From Chrysophaeum taylorii (Eukaryota > Sar > Pelagophyceae > Pelagomonadales > Pelagomonadaceae), in NCBI GenBank assembly GCA_029834535.1, contig JAQMWT010000366.1, positions 78,501 through 142,500 of the forward strand: a DNA stretch of 64,000 nt, given 5' to 3'. Under the pieces are notes generated by a model, which saw nothing but the letters and a program-made list of their open reading frames with translations, made no database searches and was not told where the DNA came from. Below are positions 17,880-28,784 of this stretch, piece after piece. The translations under genes and the position numbers were made by a program. How positions within the stretch are numbered: the stretch's first letter is position 1; each line of letters begins with the position of its first letter.

Positions 17880-19500
17880 AAAGACGTCAATAGAGGCATT
17901 GTGGCAGAAAGAAACAGGAGAGATCAGGGCGAAGTCACGAGGTGAGGCAACGAGCACGAAGCCGGAGGAAGGAAGGAGCTTCCGTACGGCGGGTGAAAAT
18001 ATCGCTAAGATTGTGAAGGCGGGGAATGTGTTGGAGATCAATGATGTGGTTGCGATGATATTCGGCGGTACTGTAAAAGCGAATGTCAAGATGGCGGGTG
18101 CGCCGTGTGAGACATTGGAGACGGACTTGGGTGACGGTGGTGCTATTATCGACATACATTGGGACCGTGTGACGAGGGAGATCAAAGTCATCAAAAAGTT
18201 TGAGAAGCCAAGAGAGCTCAGCAGTAGCGGCGTAAAGAGCGAGCAACTCAGCTTCAAAAGAAGAGTGGGCAAGTAAGTACTGCGAGCGGGAGCAGTAGGC
18301 GATCATAGAGCCAGCAAGGAGAAAACAAAGAAACAGCTGTGGAGTGGCGGTCATCAGGGTCGTCGGCCCAGCTGGAGTCGGAATAGCCACAGAGACGAAG
18401 GGTAGAATCGCGACCAAGAACAAGGGCAAGATCGTGAGAACCATTGAGGTAACGAAGAGTGTGGGATAAAGCGTGCCAGTGGGGTTTACCAGGATTGTGG
18501 GAAAACGCGCACACTGATTGACGGACCAGGTGATATCAGGGCGAGTCATGATGGACCAAGTGATATCAGGGCGAGTCATGATGGAGATAAATAGGACACA
18601 GCCAACAAGACGACGAAAAGGGATGCGTGCCATGAAGACGTGAGCAGGGGAGCCAGGTGCAGGAGAAGCAGCCGCAGAAACAGGAAGAAGCATTGGGAGC
18701 GGGAGTAAACTCTGGTTTACTGTTGATGAAGCGATGTTCGGTGAGGATTTCACGGATAGCATGGGATTGGTAGATAGCGAGCTTGCGACGTGCGCGAGCA
18801 CGCGTAAGGCGGAGACCAACGGAAGTGGGAAGGCTTTGAAAAACGCAAAAAGGGAGCTTGGTAATGGCCAATGCAAGAACGGGGGTGCGCCACAAGAAGA
18901 TCATCAACGACGAGAACAAGGCGCGGAACGACAGTAGACTTAAGCATGAGTGTGTAGCTGCAAGTGTCACCAGATCCGCGGACGAAGCCACAGTCATTGA
19001 CGAGAAAGCGTGCCAAATAAAGCCACCAATTACGACAAGCTTGTTTGCAACCATACCAAGAGCGACGGAGCGTGTAAATGATTTTGAAACCATCGGTGGG
19101 TTGGCGAGGAGCATAACCTTCGGGTGGCCAGACATAGATGTCTTCGTCAATGAGAGCTTGGATAAAAGCGGGGTTGACATCCAACTTATGCAAATCCCAC
19201 TCGTGAACAGCAACGCCAGACAGGGGCTCGTATGAAAGCAGAGATGACATCCACAGGACGGCACGTGTCGTGTTAAGCAATGCCGTGAACCTGCGTGTAA
19301 CCGCGGACAACGAGGCGAGCCTTGTACGATTTGAAGCGGCCAGAGTCATACTTCTTGCGGAGGATCCACTTGGGGGTACAGATGTTGCCAGAAAAAAATC
19401 GAAGGAACGCGAACAACATCCCAGCAACCAAGCTGACCAAGGGAGCGATACTCTTTGGCGATGGCTTGCAACCAGCCAGGACGCTCAGGATTGGTCTGAG
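17880..19500 (-). pseudogene. copia copy 1 reverse transcriptase and RNase H remains
   Basis: Reading the minus strand across frames, the RT part from about 19500 gives LQAIAKEY, then HKLDVNPAFIQALIDEDIYVWPPEGY, SWYGCKQACRNWW and VLVVDDLLVAHP (the RT active-site region). RNase H follows with RRLVGCVLFISIMTRPDITWSVNQ, YSDSSWADDPDDRHSTA, SFEAELLALYAATAELSWL, MYVDNSTTVTQV and KxRRTRHLDIRFY-like sequence. These are the usual Ty1/copia RT-RNase H landmarks in order. Several frameshifts, a duplicated MTRPDITWS segment (18536-18585) and stops prevent expression. Copy 2 at 48365-49990 is highly similar. Confidence 0.85.
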
Positions 19501-19615
19501 CTAAAGCTTCACGTAAATGGGTGGAAGTAACGGTAGTTTCGTCAATGTATGAATACTGAGAGGTTTCTTCGGAAGCAGAGTAATAAACATGTGCATGGGG
19601 ATCAACAAGGGTGTT

Positions 19616-19779
19616 CTTAAATGTCGACTGCTAAGAGGGGGGTGTGTGTGGGGAGCATGAAGGATGTGGGTGGGTGTGTGGGGTATGAGGGATGTGCCTG
19701 ACGGGCGGAGATAAGTACGCGGGACCTAGTCGGGGTCATCGCCGAGGCGTGGGGCAGGCGAAGAGAGGACGGGCCCCAC
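19616..19779 (+). mobile_element. 164-bp insertion copying the copia 3' region, 15-bp target duplication
   Basis: Copy 2 lacks this block. It is flanked by perfect direct repeats ATCAACAAGGGTGTT at 19601-19615 and 19780-19794. Its start (CTTAAATGTCGACTGCTAAG, then a GTGTGTGGGG-rich stretch and GAAGGATGTGGGTGGGTGT) is the reverse complement of the segment at about 17820-17885 just upstream of the element's own 3' LTR. Related fragments lie at 48295-48360 and 52590-52690. Confidence 0.75.
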
Positions 19780-19809
19780 ATCAACAAGGGTGTTAGCTAA
19801 ACAAAGGGG

Positions 19810-22150
19810 AAGGAAGACATAATGAACTAACAAACGAAAGCTAACATAAGAGACATACGAAGAGTTACAGGAGGAAACAGAAGCGACAGAGGAAACAGAA
19901 TCGACATTGTGACAGGATGAAACAGAATCGACATTGCGTTGTTGACAAACGCCAGTATGAAAGTTTGTTGGTTGTTGTAATGCGCTTTGGTCGACTTTGC
20001 GCGGTCGGCTCCGTTTGGCGCGACTTTGTTTTGCACTTTCCTCAGGAGGTTTTGGGCTCTTTGGTTTTGTCGGCTCTGGTTTGCTCGACTTTGTTTTGCA
20101 CTTTCTGTTGTTTTCTCTCTCTTGCACTTTCTGTTGTTTTCTCTCTTTGGTGCGTCGGAGTTTATGAGCTCGTAGAATGGTCGGTTCACGTGATGGGGTG
20201 ATCAGTCCCAGTGAAACCGGCGCATTCTCATCAAACACAGGGGGCAAGGGGGCAACAGCGGAAGAACAGCGGAAGAACAGGTGACAATCGGGCAACAGCA
20301 GGAACAGGTGACAATGGGGCAACAGTAGACGAGAGCTGGGAAGCGTGATTCGAGTCAGAACAACGTTGAAGTTCCTTCGGTGGTTGACATTGCAGGAAAT
20401 CTGATAATCGAAACTGTCAGCAAAATCGAGGTCTGAAGAACAATAGCGACAAAAGTGCCTGGGATGACGTGCGTTAGACGATTGTGGCCACTGAGAATCG
20501 CAGCGGGGCAAAGATAGCGGAAACACAAGCTGGTACATATGATGGCGGTGTACCAGACGTCTGATGAGAACGTTGCCTTTGGGCAGTATGTTATATATGT
20601 TGTATGGTGACCAGGTTATGACGATGGTCGGAGGCGACTGAAGCAAAAACAGGCGTAAACAGGGTTGATGCGAACGTTGGGTGTTTGGTTATTGTGGCGC
20701 GAGCAAGTTGCCATGGGCACGACCGCGTCCTGTACGCGAAAATGGAAGACTTCGGACGCGCCAGCGGTGTTAGGAACGAACACGGGTAGACCAGGCTGCT
20801 GTATGCCAGCCTGCTGTGGCAGATAAGAAAGTGGCCCGTTTTCGCATTCGCAAGAACGAAGTTGCCATATGGGCCAACGTTGGAGGAGCAAGCGGCGAGC
20901 TTCGCGTCATACTCGAATAGACTGCGGTAGAAGTTGGCGACAGTGGCAAAACAGTTGTGGCACGTAAGAACGTTGCAGATAGCGTCGCAGTGGCACGTAA
21001 GAACATTGCAGATAGCGTCGCGGGCGCTGAACACGGAATTCACTGCGATAGCAAAACCGGATTTTAAAGGTCAGAAAAACGGCGAAAAGGCGATAGTGCG
21101 TGAAGGAGAACCACAACATTGTGTTGATACCGTAGACGAAGAAGCCGAATAACACACCAAAGAAGCGGCGGTCCAGGATCCCGAAGATGAGCGATCCAAC
21201 CACATAGGAAGCACGAAAACTGCGCACGCGAAAAATTGACAGGCACAGCTTAGTTGTGGCAGGTGAAATGCGCGATGGAACGTGATTCGCTGGTTTTACC
21301 AAAACCGACAAGCACAACGAGGAGTGGATCAACGAATAGCTGAAAATGCACCACGGGGAGTGGAGCAACGAATAGGCGAAATACAGAACGAGGAGGGGAG
21401 CAACGACGAGGTGAAAAGACAGAACGAGGAGAGGAGCAACGACGAGGGGAAAATACAGAGCGAGGGGCTGAGCAACGAATAGCAGAAAATACAGAACGAG
21501 GCGCCTGTGCAATGGGAGCTAAAAACAAAAACGAGGGGCTTCCGTGGGATGGGGTTGTTGATGTGCTTGCGTCAGAAAATCGGCGGTACACACGCTGACT
21601 TGGAATTATCTTGATTGGCAGAAAGGTGCAAAGATGATAAGATAGAGTATCGGGAAGTGTATTTGAGACGGTGGGTGTGGCCGTTTAAGGCGGTGAAGGG
21701 GGGGTGTAATAGGTGGAGGTATTAAGAAAAGCGGCGGAGAGGAACTAGAATCAGTCAAGGTTGGAGTAGGCATAGGAGCAGAAAAGGTAGTGTTACTGGT
21801 GGTTTTGGTGAGTTGGTGGGTGGGTGTTGTTGGGTGTTGTTGGGTGTTGTTGGAGTCATTGGGAATGTTACGCTGTTGAGAAGAACGGCGATGGTGGGTA
21901 GCGCGTTGTCGTGGAATAGCTTGGAACTTTGAAACTTGCGGCAGTCCCCCTTAAAGTGAGCCTTGCAGCCGCCAAAAGGACATCGGGTAGTGCGTCGGAA
22001 TCGAGTAGAGCCAGGTTGTTGGGAAAGGGGGGAGTCTAGGGTAGGTCAGTTGGAAGAGTCGGAAGTCGTGGCTGACGACGCGGCGGATAGCGCGGCGGAA
22101 GTGGTTGTGCATGCCATCGAAATTGATTGTTGTTGAACTTCTCAAGGGTA
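19810..22150 (-). pseudogene. copia copy 1 upstream pol/gag remains
   Basis: This is the part of the element upstream of RT on the minus strand. It is homologous throughout to 50090-52440 in copy 2, so it belongs to the element. Visible landmarks are a Lys/Ser/Thr/Pro-rich linker with repeated RKQQKVQ-type units near 20050-20170, and near 21990 a small Cys-rich motif, CPFGGCKAHFKGDC, that could be a nucleocapsid knuckle variant. I could not place a clean integrase HHCC or DDE motif, and no long intact frame exists. Confidence 0.55.
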
Positions 22151-22160
22151 CAACCACATT

Positions 22161-22964
22161 CTAACTAAAAACTAACTTCGGACCTCTCCCGGGCATGGGA
22201 GCCAGGCTGGGCCGGTAGTAGCCGGTCCAGGATCACAGAGCAAAAAATCACACAGTTGGGGTAGAAGCTTGGGAAGAAATTGCATGGATGGCGGACCGCC
22301 ACTGCGCGCGGTCTTGTGCGAGGTCGTGCCACGAGTTGAAGGGGATGTCGCATTTCCGGAGTGCCTTGGCGAGCGACCTCCCGTACGTCATCTGCGGAGC
22401 CCCCGGTGGGCGCTTGGAGCGGACCCAAGACGAGAGCATCTTGCGAGGGAGTCGGGAGAAGGGCATGCGGGCGACGTGACCGGCCCAGCGGAGCTGGCGG
22501 CGCGTGACGTAGACGTCGATGGACTCGAGGCCGAGGCGCCGCCGCAGGATCTCCGTTGAGATGTGGTGGGGCCAGGTGTGTTTCCGGGTCACACGACACA
22601 TGACGCGGGCGCACTGCGCGTGGAAACACCGCAGCCGGCGGAACAGGACCTCGGTGAGGCACCACGATTCCGCACCGTGAAGGAGGATGGCCAGGACGAG
22701 CGAGACATAGACGAGGCGCTTGGCGCGAGCAGAGACGGACTTCGAGGCGAAGATGCAGTCCCGCAAGGCACCGAAGGCCTGAGACGCCTTCTTGATCCGC
22801 GCGTCGACGTCTGAGTCGTCGCGGCAGTCGCGCGAGAGGACCGAGCCGAGGTACTTAAACTGGTCGACGACCGGTATGAAGCGGCCGCGCCCGAGCTCGA
22901 TGTCCGAGAGGTTCGTGTCGTCGAACGACTTTGGGTCGCCGTACAGGTGTGCCGGGCGAGCGAC
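22161..22964 (-). mobile_element. 5'-truncated LINE (non-LTR retrotransposon) with RT C-terminal region
   Basis: An intact minus-strand frame (22248-22970, 240 codons) encodes the thumb and C-terminal region of a LINE reverse transcriptase: VDQFKYLGSVLSRD, DVDARIKKASQAFGALRD, KRLVYVSLVLAILLHGAESW, LRCFHAQCARVMCRV, RRQLRWAGHVARMP. The catalytic core and endonuclease are missing because of 5' truncation. The 3' UTR contains GGCTCCCATGC and ends in a TTAG-like tail (plus strand CTAACTAAAAACTAAC). CCACATT at 22154-22160 and 22965-22971 is a candidate 7-bp target duplication, placing the insertion inside copia copy 1. Confidence 0.88.
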
Positions 22965-23604
22965 CCACATTCATCGGTACGAAACGCGAGACGATAAAAC
23001 AAAGCCAGTAAGTCTTGAACGATGCACGTATTCAAATGCGAGGACCCACTCGAGGGTGCGTCAGATCAGGTAGAATGTCGAGCAACTTGAACTCCGGTGA
23101 TTGGTACAGTGCCGAGCAACTTGAACGCCGGTGATAGGTACAATGCCAAGCAACTTGTATACTCCGATGATGAACTTGTTGAGGAAGTTCGCTACGCGAT
23201 CCCCATCGCCCATGTAGACATCGGTATTGCGCTTGTAAAGTCGCGTGAAGTTCATGTCGCGGTTTTCATGGATATCAACGTTGTTGCTTGACGCGAAATT
23301 CGCCTTCAGAGCAGCGAGATGCTTCTGCAGAGCAGCGAGATGCTGAGATGCTGCTTGTCCAAGGATCGTTGGTCGAGATAATGTGATCGCCGGTGGATAT
23401 GATCATGTTCTCAAGACGACGACGTGCCATTGGTGGGAAAAAAAAAATGTCGCTCACCGCTGACGGCATCAAGTTTGTGCGAAAGCTTGCTAGCTTGAAT
23501 TTCGATCGAAGACATGATAGACGACAACGAACCGAACACGTAGCAATGAACTGAAGCCGAGGAGGTGTCGCCACGAAGTCAAGCAGAGGCTCAACCGTGG
23601 AGAA

Positions 23605-23616
23605 CACCTGCTGCCA
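23605..23616 (-). other. Primer-binding site of copia copy 1
   Basis: Directly inside the 5' LTR the minus strand reads TGGCAGCAGGTG; copy 2 has TGGTAGCAGGTG at the same place. TGGTAGCAG is complementary to the usual 3' end of eukaryotic initiator tRNA-Met (CTGCTACCA), the standard primer for copia elements. Confidence 0.7.
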
Positions 23617-23715
23617 TGTGACAACTAGAATGGGGCGTTACTCTAGCGATGATAAGAGAATGACGTAGGGATACTGGATACGTGGTGCAGGGGTAAGTGT
23701 CATAGCTTCCTCACA
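23617..23715 (-). repeat. 5' LTR of copia copy 1
   Basis: It starts TGTGACAACTAGAATGGGGC and ends AGCTTCCTCACA on the plus strand; see the 3' LTR. At 99 bp it is short for a copia LTR. Confidence 0.9.
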
Positions 23716-24079
23716 ACAAGCAAGGGGGTATAAAATTGGGATCCGTCAAGTTTGGTCAAAAAGTTTGGTGAATTTCTCTCATGTTTGCTCGATTTTGATG
23801 TATGATTAAGGAAAAACTCACATGTGTGGTCACTTTCCATAGAAGTTAGGTCAGTTAAGTTTGGTCACTCCGAAGTTGCATTAAGTTTGATCAATCAACC
23901 CTTCAAGTTTGACTAATTTCCTTGTAAGTTTGGTCAACAAGTTTGGTCACTACTCCTCAAACTTCCACAGTATTGACCAAACTTCGGCCTTTTAAATCAA
24001 ACTTAAGGAGGCTTTTCAAGGGGGCGCGTGAGCGCTTTTGGTGCGAAAATGCTTTTAAAACGAAAGCTAGGTGCTGCAG

Positions 24080-24790
24080 CTACGCAGAATCTACCGTGGC
24101 GTTACACGCGCGGCATGGACACCCCCCCATGACCGCCTTAGAAGGAGATCCTAAGGCAGCGCGGCGATACGCAAGGAGCTTCGCATATTGAGGGCTGCGA
24201 CGCGCGGCCTCGCCAGCAGTTTCCCACGGCTTGACGCGGTTAAGCTGGGCCCATTCTCGCACCTTCCATCGTAGGAGCATCCCATACCGCGACTCACCAT
24301 GGTGCTGTTGCCGTGGTCGTCCGCCATTCTTCGGCAAGAGGCAGACGCCAAAAGACAAGGGTAAATGGTCAGCGTGACACGGATCACCCCATTCTGGATC
24401 CCAAAATCCGAGAGGGAGAGCGTCTTTGCGAATCGATTCAGGGTCGAGAGCGCGCATCAGAGGTTCTAAGGAGGGTGCCTCTTGATAGTGTTGTGGAGGT
24501 TGTCGTCGGCGGTCTTGTCGAGGCAACCACACGGCTATGTCGAAGTGCCCCCCGGGCGTTAATGAACCATGGATTTGAAGTCGACGCGGGAGCTTGGAAA
24601 TAAACAAGTCACCTGTGAGCCTTGTTGAACGAGCGGAGAACATGGCGCACTGGGTCCTTTTCTTGGAGCGAGGCTTTCCGGCCGGTGGAGCACGCGTAGG
24701 CCGTCCTGATTGATTGGATTCCTGCACGAAGCCAGTTGTTTCCGTGTCGAGTGCGCTGGGTGTACATGCCCGATAGGACCGTGGGGTCAC
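24080..24790 (-). CDS. 236-residue ORF of unknown function in the MULE
   Basis: The frame is intact. The N-terminal half is basic and Pro-rich. The C-terminal half contains LPLGFWDPEWGDPCHADHLPLSFGVCLLP and a KVREWAQLNRVKPWETAGEAARRSPQYAKLLAYRRAALG helix-rich stretch, ending CPCRACNA. I recognise no family. It is downstream of the transposase, on the same strand and within the transposon ends, so it is either an accessory transposon gene or captured host sequence. Sequence composition (well-mixed residues, Trp/Cys present) suggests real coding history. Confidence 0.4.
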   Translation of the reverse strand: MTPRSYRACTPSALDTETTGFVQESNQSGRPTRAPPAGKPRSKKRTQCAMFSARSTRLTGDLFISKLPRRLQIHGSLTPGGHFDIAVWLPRQDRRRQPPQHYQEAPSLEPLMRALDPESIRKDALPLGFWDPEWGDPCHADHLPLSFGVCLLPKNGGRPRQQHHGESRYGMLLRWKVREWAQLNRVKPWETAGEAARRSPQYAKLLAYRRAALGSPSKAVMGGCPCRACNATVDSA

Positions 24791-27700
24791 ACGAGCTCGC
24801 TGCTACAAACGTTCTTGGACACTCCCATAAAAACACACATCATTGAACTCGGCTTCAAATATCGCACCGAATCGTTCTCGAAAGGTAAGAAGTACCCCAT
24901 ACTCAGCTCGGCAAGGATTCCCTTGTCTTCGTCGTTCGCATCATATCGCTCCGTATCGTCCCCGTTGTCGTACATGACGGCGAACTTATTTCTGGCGTAG
25001 GTGACTGTTCCAGGAACGTAGTGTTTAGGCTGCGCAGCGGGATATGGCACATCCGAAGCCATCACCCGGACTGATTTGAAACTCCTTAAGCATGTTGAGG
25101 GTGGTGGTGAGCTCGGCGCGCGCACGGTCCCACGCTTCTTTGTCTGTTGGCCACCAGGGAGGAAACGAGCTTGTAGACGACTCTTTCTGCTGCTTGTTTG
25201 GGGGCTCGGTCGACGCGGGAGGCTCGGTATACGCGGGAGACGCGGGAGGCTCGGTAGGCTTGGTAGACGCGGGAGGCTCGGTAGACGCGGGAGGCTCGGT
25301 AGGCTCGGGAGGCTCGGTTGCTTTGCGGCCTCCTTTCCTCCGCTTTTTACTGGCGACCCGGGCTGCAGTTCCTTCTGGGTCCAACCCGGCGAGCGTCTTG
25401 GCCATTTCTTTTCGTGCTCGCTTCCGGTCCTTCTTTGACCCCGACCCCGTATTCTTCCGCAGCGAGGATTCTTGGCGTTGGTCGGTCTTTGGCCTGCCTG
25501 TCCGTCGGGGCCCGATCGCGGATGGCAGCCAAGGCTCAAACTCCTCACCAGCTTCTTTGCATTCGGCTTCAATTTCTCCTTGCGCCGACTCAATTTCCGT
25601 TGCGTTGAGAATCGGAAACACCCCCCCCGACCCGATATTGATTTTCCCAACGCTGCGTCGTGGTCCAAAGTGGATAGAGATCCTCAGCATGCTCACCGCG
25701 AGCTATCTGAGCTCCAATCATGCAAACGCACGGCAAGCGAGAGAACGCGTAGTTGCCACAGCTACAGGAAAGTACGTCGAGTTGCTCCGAATCTTCAAAA
25801 TTCACGTATCCCTTCTGCCCGATAACAACGACGGACGTAAGTTGCTGATTGTTGTCACCTTTGACATACACCAAGAACGTCCCCTTATTGGCGCCAGCGC
25901 CGCCGCCGTAAGGCTGAACTCTTCTTATCCGGGTCTTGCTTTTTGCAACCTTGACTTGGGCATCATTATTGTAGTTGGGCCTACGGTTCACGCTTAGATA
26001 TCACATAGAACAACCCGACAAGTGTGAACATAACAACGGGAGTGTGATCTGAAAAGACAAAGGCCCGTAGGCCCGTACGTATTTGAGATGGTTGAGACCC
26101 TTGAGATTATTGGCCGAAAACACGCCATTTTGATCGAAGACAAGACGAAACTAATGACGCAACAATTTGCATCCGAACACGAGGAACACTCACGTGAGCC
26201 TCTCGCCGGTTTTTGCGCACCGGATGGCCGCTGCGCTCGTATCCGCGTAGGTCGTTGCCTGCTCAGCGAACAAGGTCTGGAGGGACTTGGGTCCGTTGCA
26301 TAACCTCGCGTTGATGTGCTTCTTGTTGAAAGCCTCCGCCGGGTTGTTCGTACTCGTGCCAAAGAGTGCCCTGGGCCCGTCTAACACTGTGACGGTGTCT
26401 GCTTCCTGATCGTTCAGATGCTTTCGCGCATATTCGCGCCGACTGGCAACCTGTAGTGCCAGAAAACTCAATGCCACGAGGAGATTATGACTCCCAACGC
26501 TGGGCCTTGGGAGAAAGTTCGGCATGAAAAGCGTCGCTGGCCGCCTTCGTAGGCGCCTCAACAAAGCGACGAAAGATAGCGGCATCCCCGGATTCCGCGA
26601 TCTTTGCGATGTTCTCGCTGCCGTGGTTCACTGTGAATAGGACGTATTCACGAAGAGTAAACAGTTCATCAAAGACTTACTGTACGAGAAGGCGTCGGCC
26701 TCGGGCGTATGCTGCGCAGGAATCGGAATTAGACGAGGAATCAAATGGTGCTAGCGAGGTCACTCACGGTGACGTGCGCTATGAGGCTTCCCTTTTGGAA
26801 GTCCTGTACTATGACGAATCCCTGACAGTTTCTGTGCGGGATGTTCTCGACGGTCAGTTTAATGACCTTGCGGATCGATTCCGCAGACTCGGTCATGTTC
26901 CACCACGAAGTGGATATCATCACGAGGTGGTTGTTGGCATCACGGCCGGTCACAGAAATCATCACCTGGTTGTCGAGGCAGTGAACGCCGTCAATAAACG
27001 CCTGCCGGCGCAGGAGGCCCGCATTCATCATGCGTATGGCGGGTTTCGACACGACGACATAACCTAAGAAGAACTTCCTATCAGCCAAGGCAGGTGACTG
27101 CAGCGTTTCAGGGATCTTGTAGTCGTTGAGGTCTAAGCTCTTGTACCGGCTCCTGTCGGAGCCATGCCTGAACTCTTGTTCCGACTTGTGCTCAGACTTG
27201 AGCCTCTTCATGAATACCTTCAGGAGATCTCCTTGTTTCGCGCCATACAACTTAACCGCATGACCGTGGGCTCGCAACGCGCGCTGGCAAGCGTGCAACT
27301 CCGCCTAAGAGAATGACAAGTGTGACTTTGATGCACACACGTGAATGTAGATGTGGCGAAGTATACTAACACACTAAGCTACGATTTTCAAGTGTGGTCA
27401 CGAAACCAAAAGAGTTTGATCAGAAAGCTACAAGTTTAATCACAAAGTTTGATCACACGAACATAAGTTTGATCATTAAGTCACAAGTTTGGTCACCAAG
27501 TCAAAAGTTTGGTCATAAAGTCACACGTTTGGTCATACAGTCACAAGTTTTGTCACAAAGTTTGGTCAGAACATTACAAGTTTGATCACACACATGCACC
27601 TCCTCGCAGGACAACAGCCACAAACAAGACCTGCGCAAGACACCGCTGATACCGCGTTCCTCTCCTCGTTTCCCAAGAGCGCTAGGATAACTTGAGCTAG

Positions 27701-28374
27701 ATGTTCTCGACGGATGAGAGTGTATGCTCACGGTTCGTCATCTCATTGAGCCTTTCCTTGATGACGTTGTTGTGGACATCTACCAGACGCCTTTCCGAGT
27801 AGTGCCTCCTGACTTGCTCTCCATAGAGCCCTTCTTGATGATGGTCGTCACGGCCTCTAAGAAGTGCTCTGCGCGGTAGTTCGACTTGGGCTGGGTTTTC
27901 GTCGGTGTAAAAACTCCTGTGTGAGGTTCATCATGCGTGACGACGAAGTCTATAAGCCCATCACGACGAGCAGCGCGCTTAAAGAAGCCGCAGCCCTCTA
28001 CTTTACACTTGAACGACAACGCCGTCGCGGTATTGATCATGTTATGCACGCTGTTGCTTCCCCCCCGTGTCGACCATCTTCTGCTGCAACTCGGCCTCTT
28101 CCCGAACGCACATACTAAATTCGGATTTCGTCGGGTAGCGTGAAAGCAGCGAAACGTGGTGCTTGAACATTCTGAGCTGCGACAGCGTACGCGGCGATCT
28201 GTCACAGTCGTTAACCTTCGTCAGGCCACGCTTGCCGTTCTTGGTGTCGTCGTCGCCCGACGTCAGCGTGATACCAGCACGGTCCCGCTCGACCTGAGCG
28301 AAGCCCTCGTCGATATCGACCTCCTCGTCATCCGTGTCGAAGTCGAAGGACGCTCCGGAGTCACGACGCGACAT
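24787..28374 (-). pseudogene. MULE transposase with SWIM-like zinc finger, frame-broken
   Basis: In order on the minus strand: an acidic N terminus (28374-28042); a zinc-binding N-terminal region with FKCKVEGCGFFKRAARR (28205-27780); an unrelated AAGTTTGGTCA array (27385-27600); the transposase core at 27298-26741 with AFIDGVHCLDNQVMISVTGRDANNHLVM and WWNMTESAESIRKVI; a TSTNNPAEAFNKKH segment (26585-26190); a SWIM-like motif CSCGNYAFSRLPCVCMIGA (25991-25590); then a tail with LPSAIGPRRTGRPKT, a repeated PPASTE tract and a Tudor-like VTYARNKFAVMYDNGDD segment. At least four frame changes occur, one at a run of seven G (about 28061-28067). The SWIM finger has CxC where CxH is usual. Confidence 0.8.
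27385..27600. repeat. Array of AAGTTTGGTCA motifs inside the transposase
   Basis: About eleven degenerate copies of (A/C)AAGTTTG(G/A)TCA spaced roughly 15-20 bp (for example AAGTTTGGTCACCAAGTCAA) interrupt the transposase reading frame. They match the subterminal repeats at both ends of the MULE. Confidence 0.8.
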
Positions 28375-28784
28375 GCAGAACCTCCAAATGCTTGATCACA
28401 GCGGGCCTTGTTTTGTCAGCGAGCCCTATCCTTGCTTTCCTCGAGCATAAGTTTAGTCAGCCAAGATACGGATTGACTAAACTTAAGTGACCAAACTTGT
28501 TGGGGATTTACGGTGACCAAACATACATGGTGGTTGGAAACTTGACTTTTCCCTATAAAATTTTACATCCCCTTGGTACACGCGCAGCACCACGGGTAAA
28601 AATCGCCCCCTGGCATCGTTGGCACCTCAACTGTCAGAAATTACAGTCCTTGCACGAGTCTTGAAGTTACAGTTCTTTGACTCTCACTGATACATCGCGC
28701 GATTCTAGAATTTCGCGCTTTTCTACAATTATTGTAGTACTTCCCACATTGAAAGCAGTCGTTGGCTAGAAGTATAGTGGTCGG

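Larger units (their letters stand above)
17615..23715 (-). mobile_element. Ty1/copia-type LTR retrotransposon, copy 1 (decayed)
   Basis: The element is bounded by two near-identical LTRs of 96 and 99 bp with TG...CA ends. Its coding strand is minus: the 5' LTR is at 23617-23715 and the 3' LTR at 17615-17710. The primer-binding site touches the 5' LTR, and the pol remains run toward lower coordinates. The 5-bp flanks are ACACG (17610-17614) and ACAAG (23716-23720), a target duplication with one mismatch. The interior holds frame-broken pol with recognisable RT and RNase H, a C-rich nucleocapsid-like piece near 22000, a LINE insertion at 22161-22964 and a 164-bp insertion at 19616-19779. It is not able to encode an intact polyprotein. 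Confidence 0.9.
23721..28575 (-). mobile_element. Mutator-like (MULE) DNA transposon, decayed
   Basis: The ends are related inverted sequences: CAAGGGGGTATAAAATT at 23721-23737 and, reading inward from 28575 on the minus strand, CAAGGGGATGTAAAATTTT. Both subterminal regions are packed with AAGTTTGGTCA-type motifs in both orientations (23748-24003 and 28448-28560). The interior encodes a MULE transposase in pieces on the minus strand. A 9-bp target duplication is not visible at these boundaries, so the exact ends may be a few bases off or the duplication has decayed. The left end starts five bases after copia copy 1. Confidence 0.75.
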
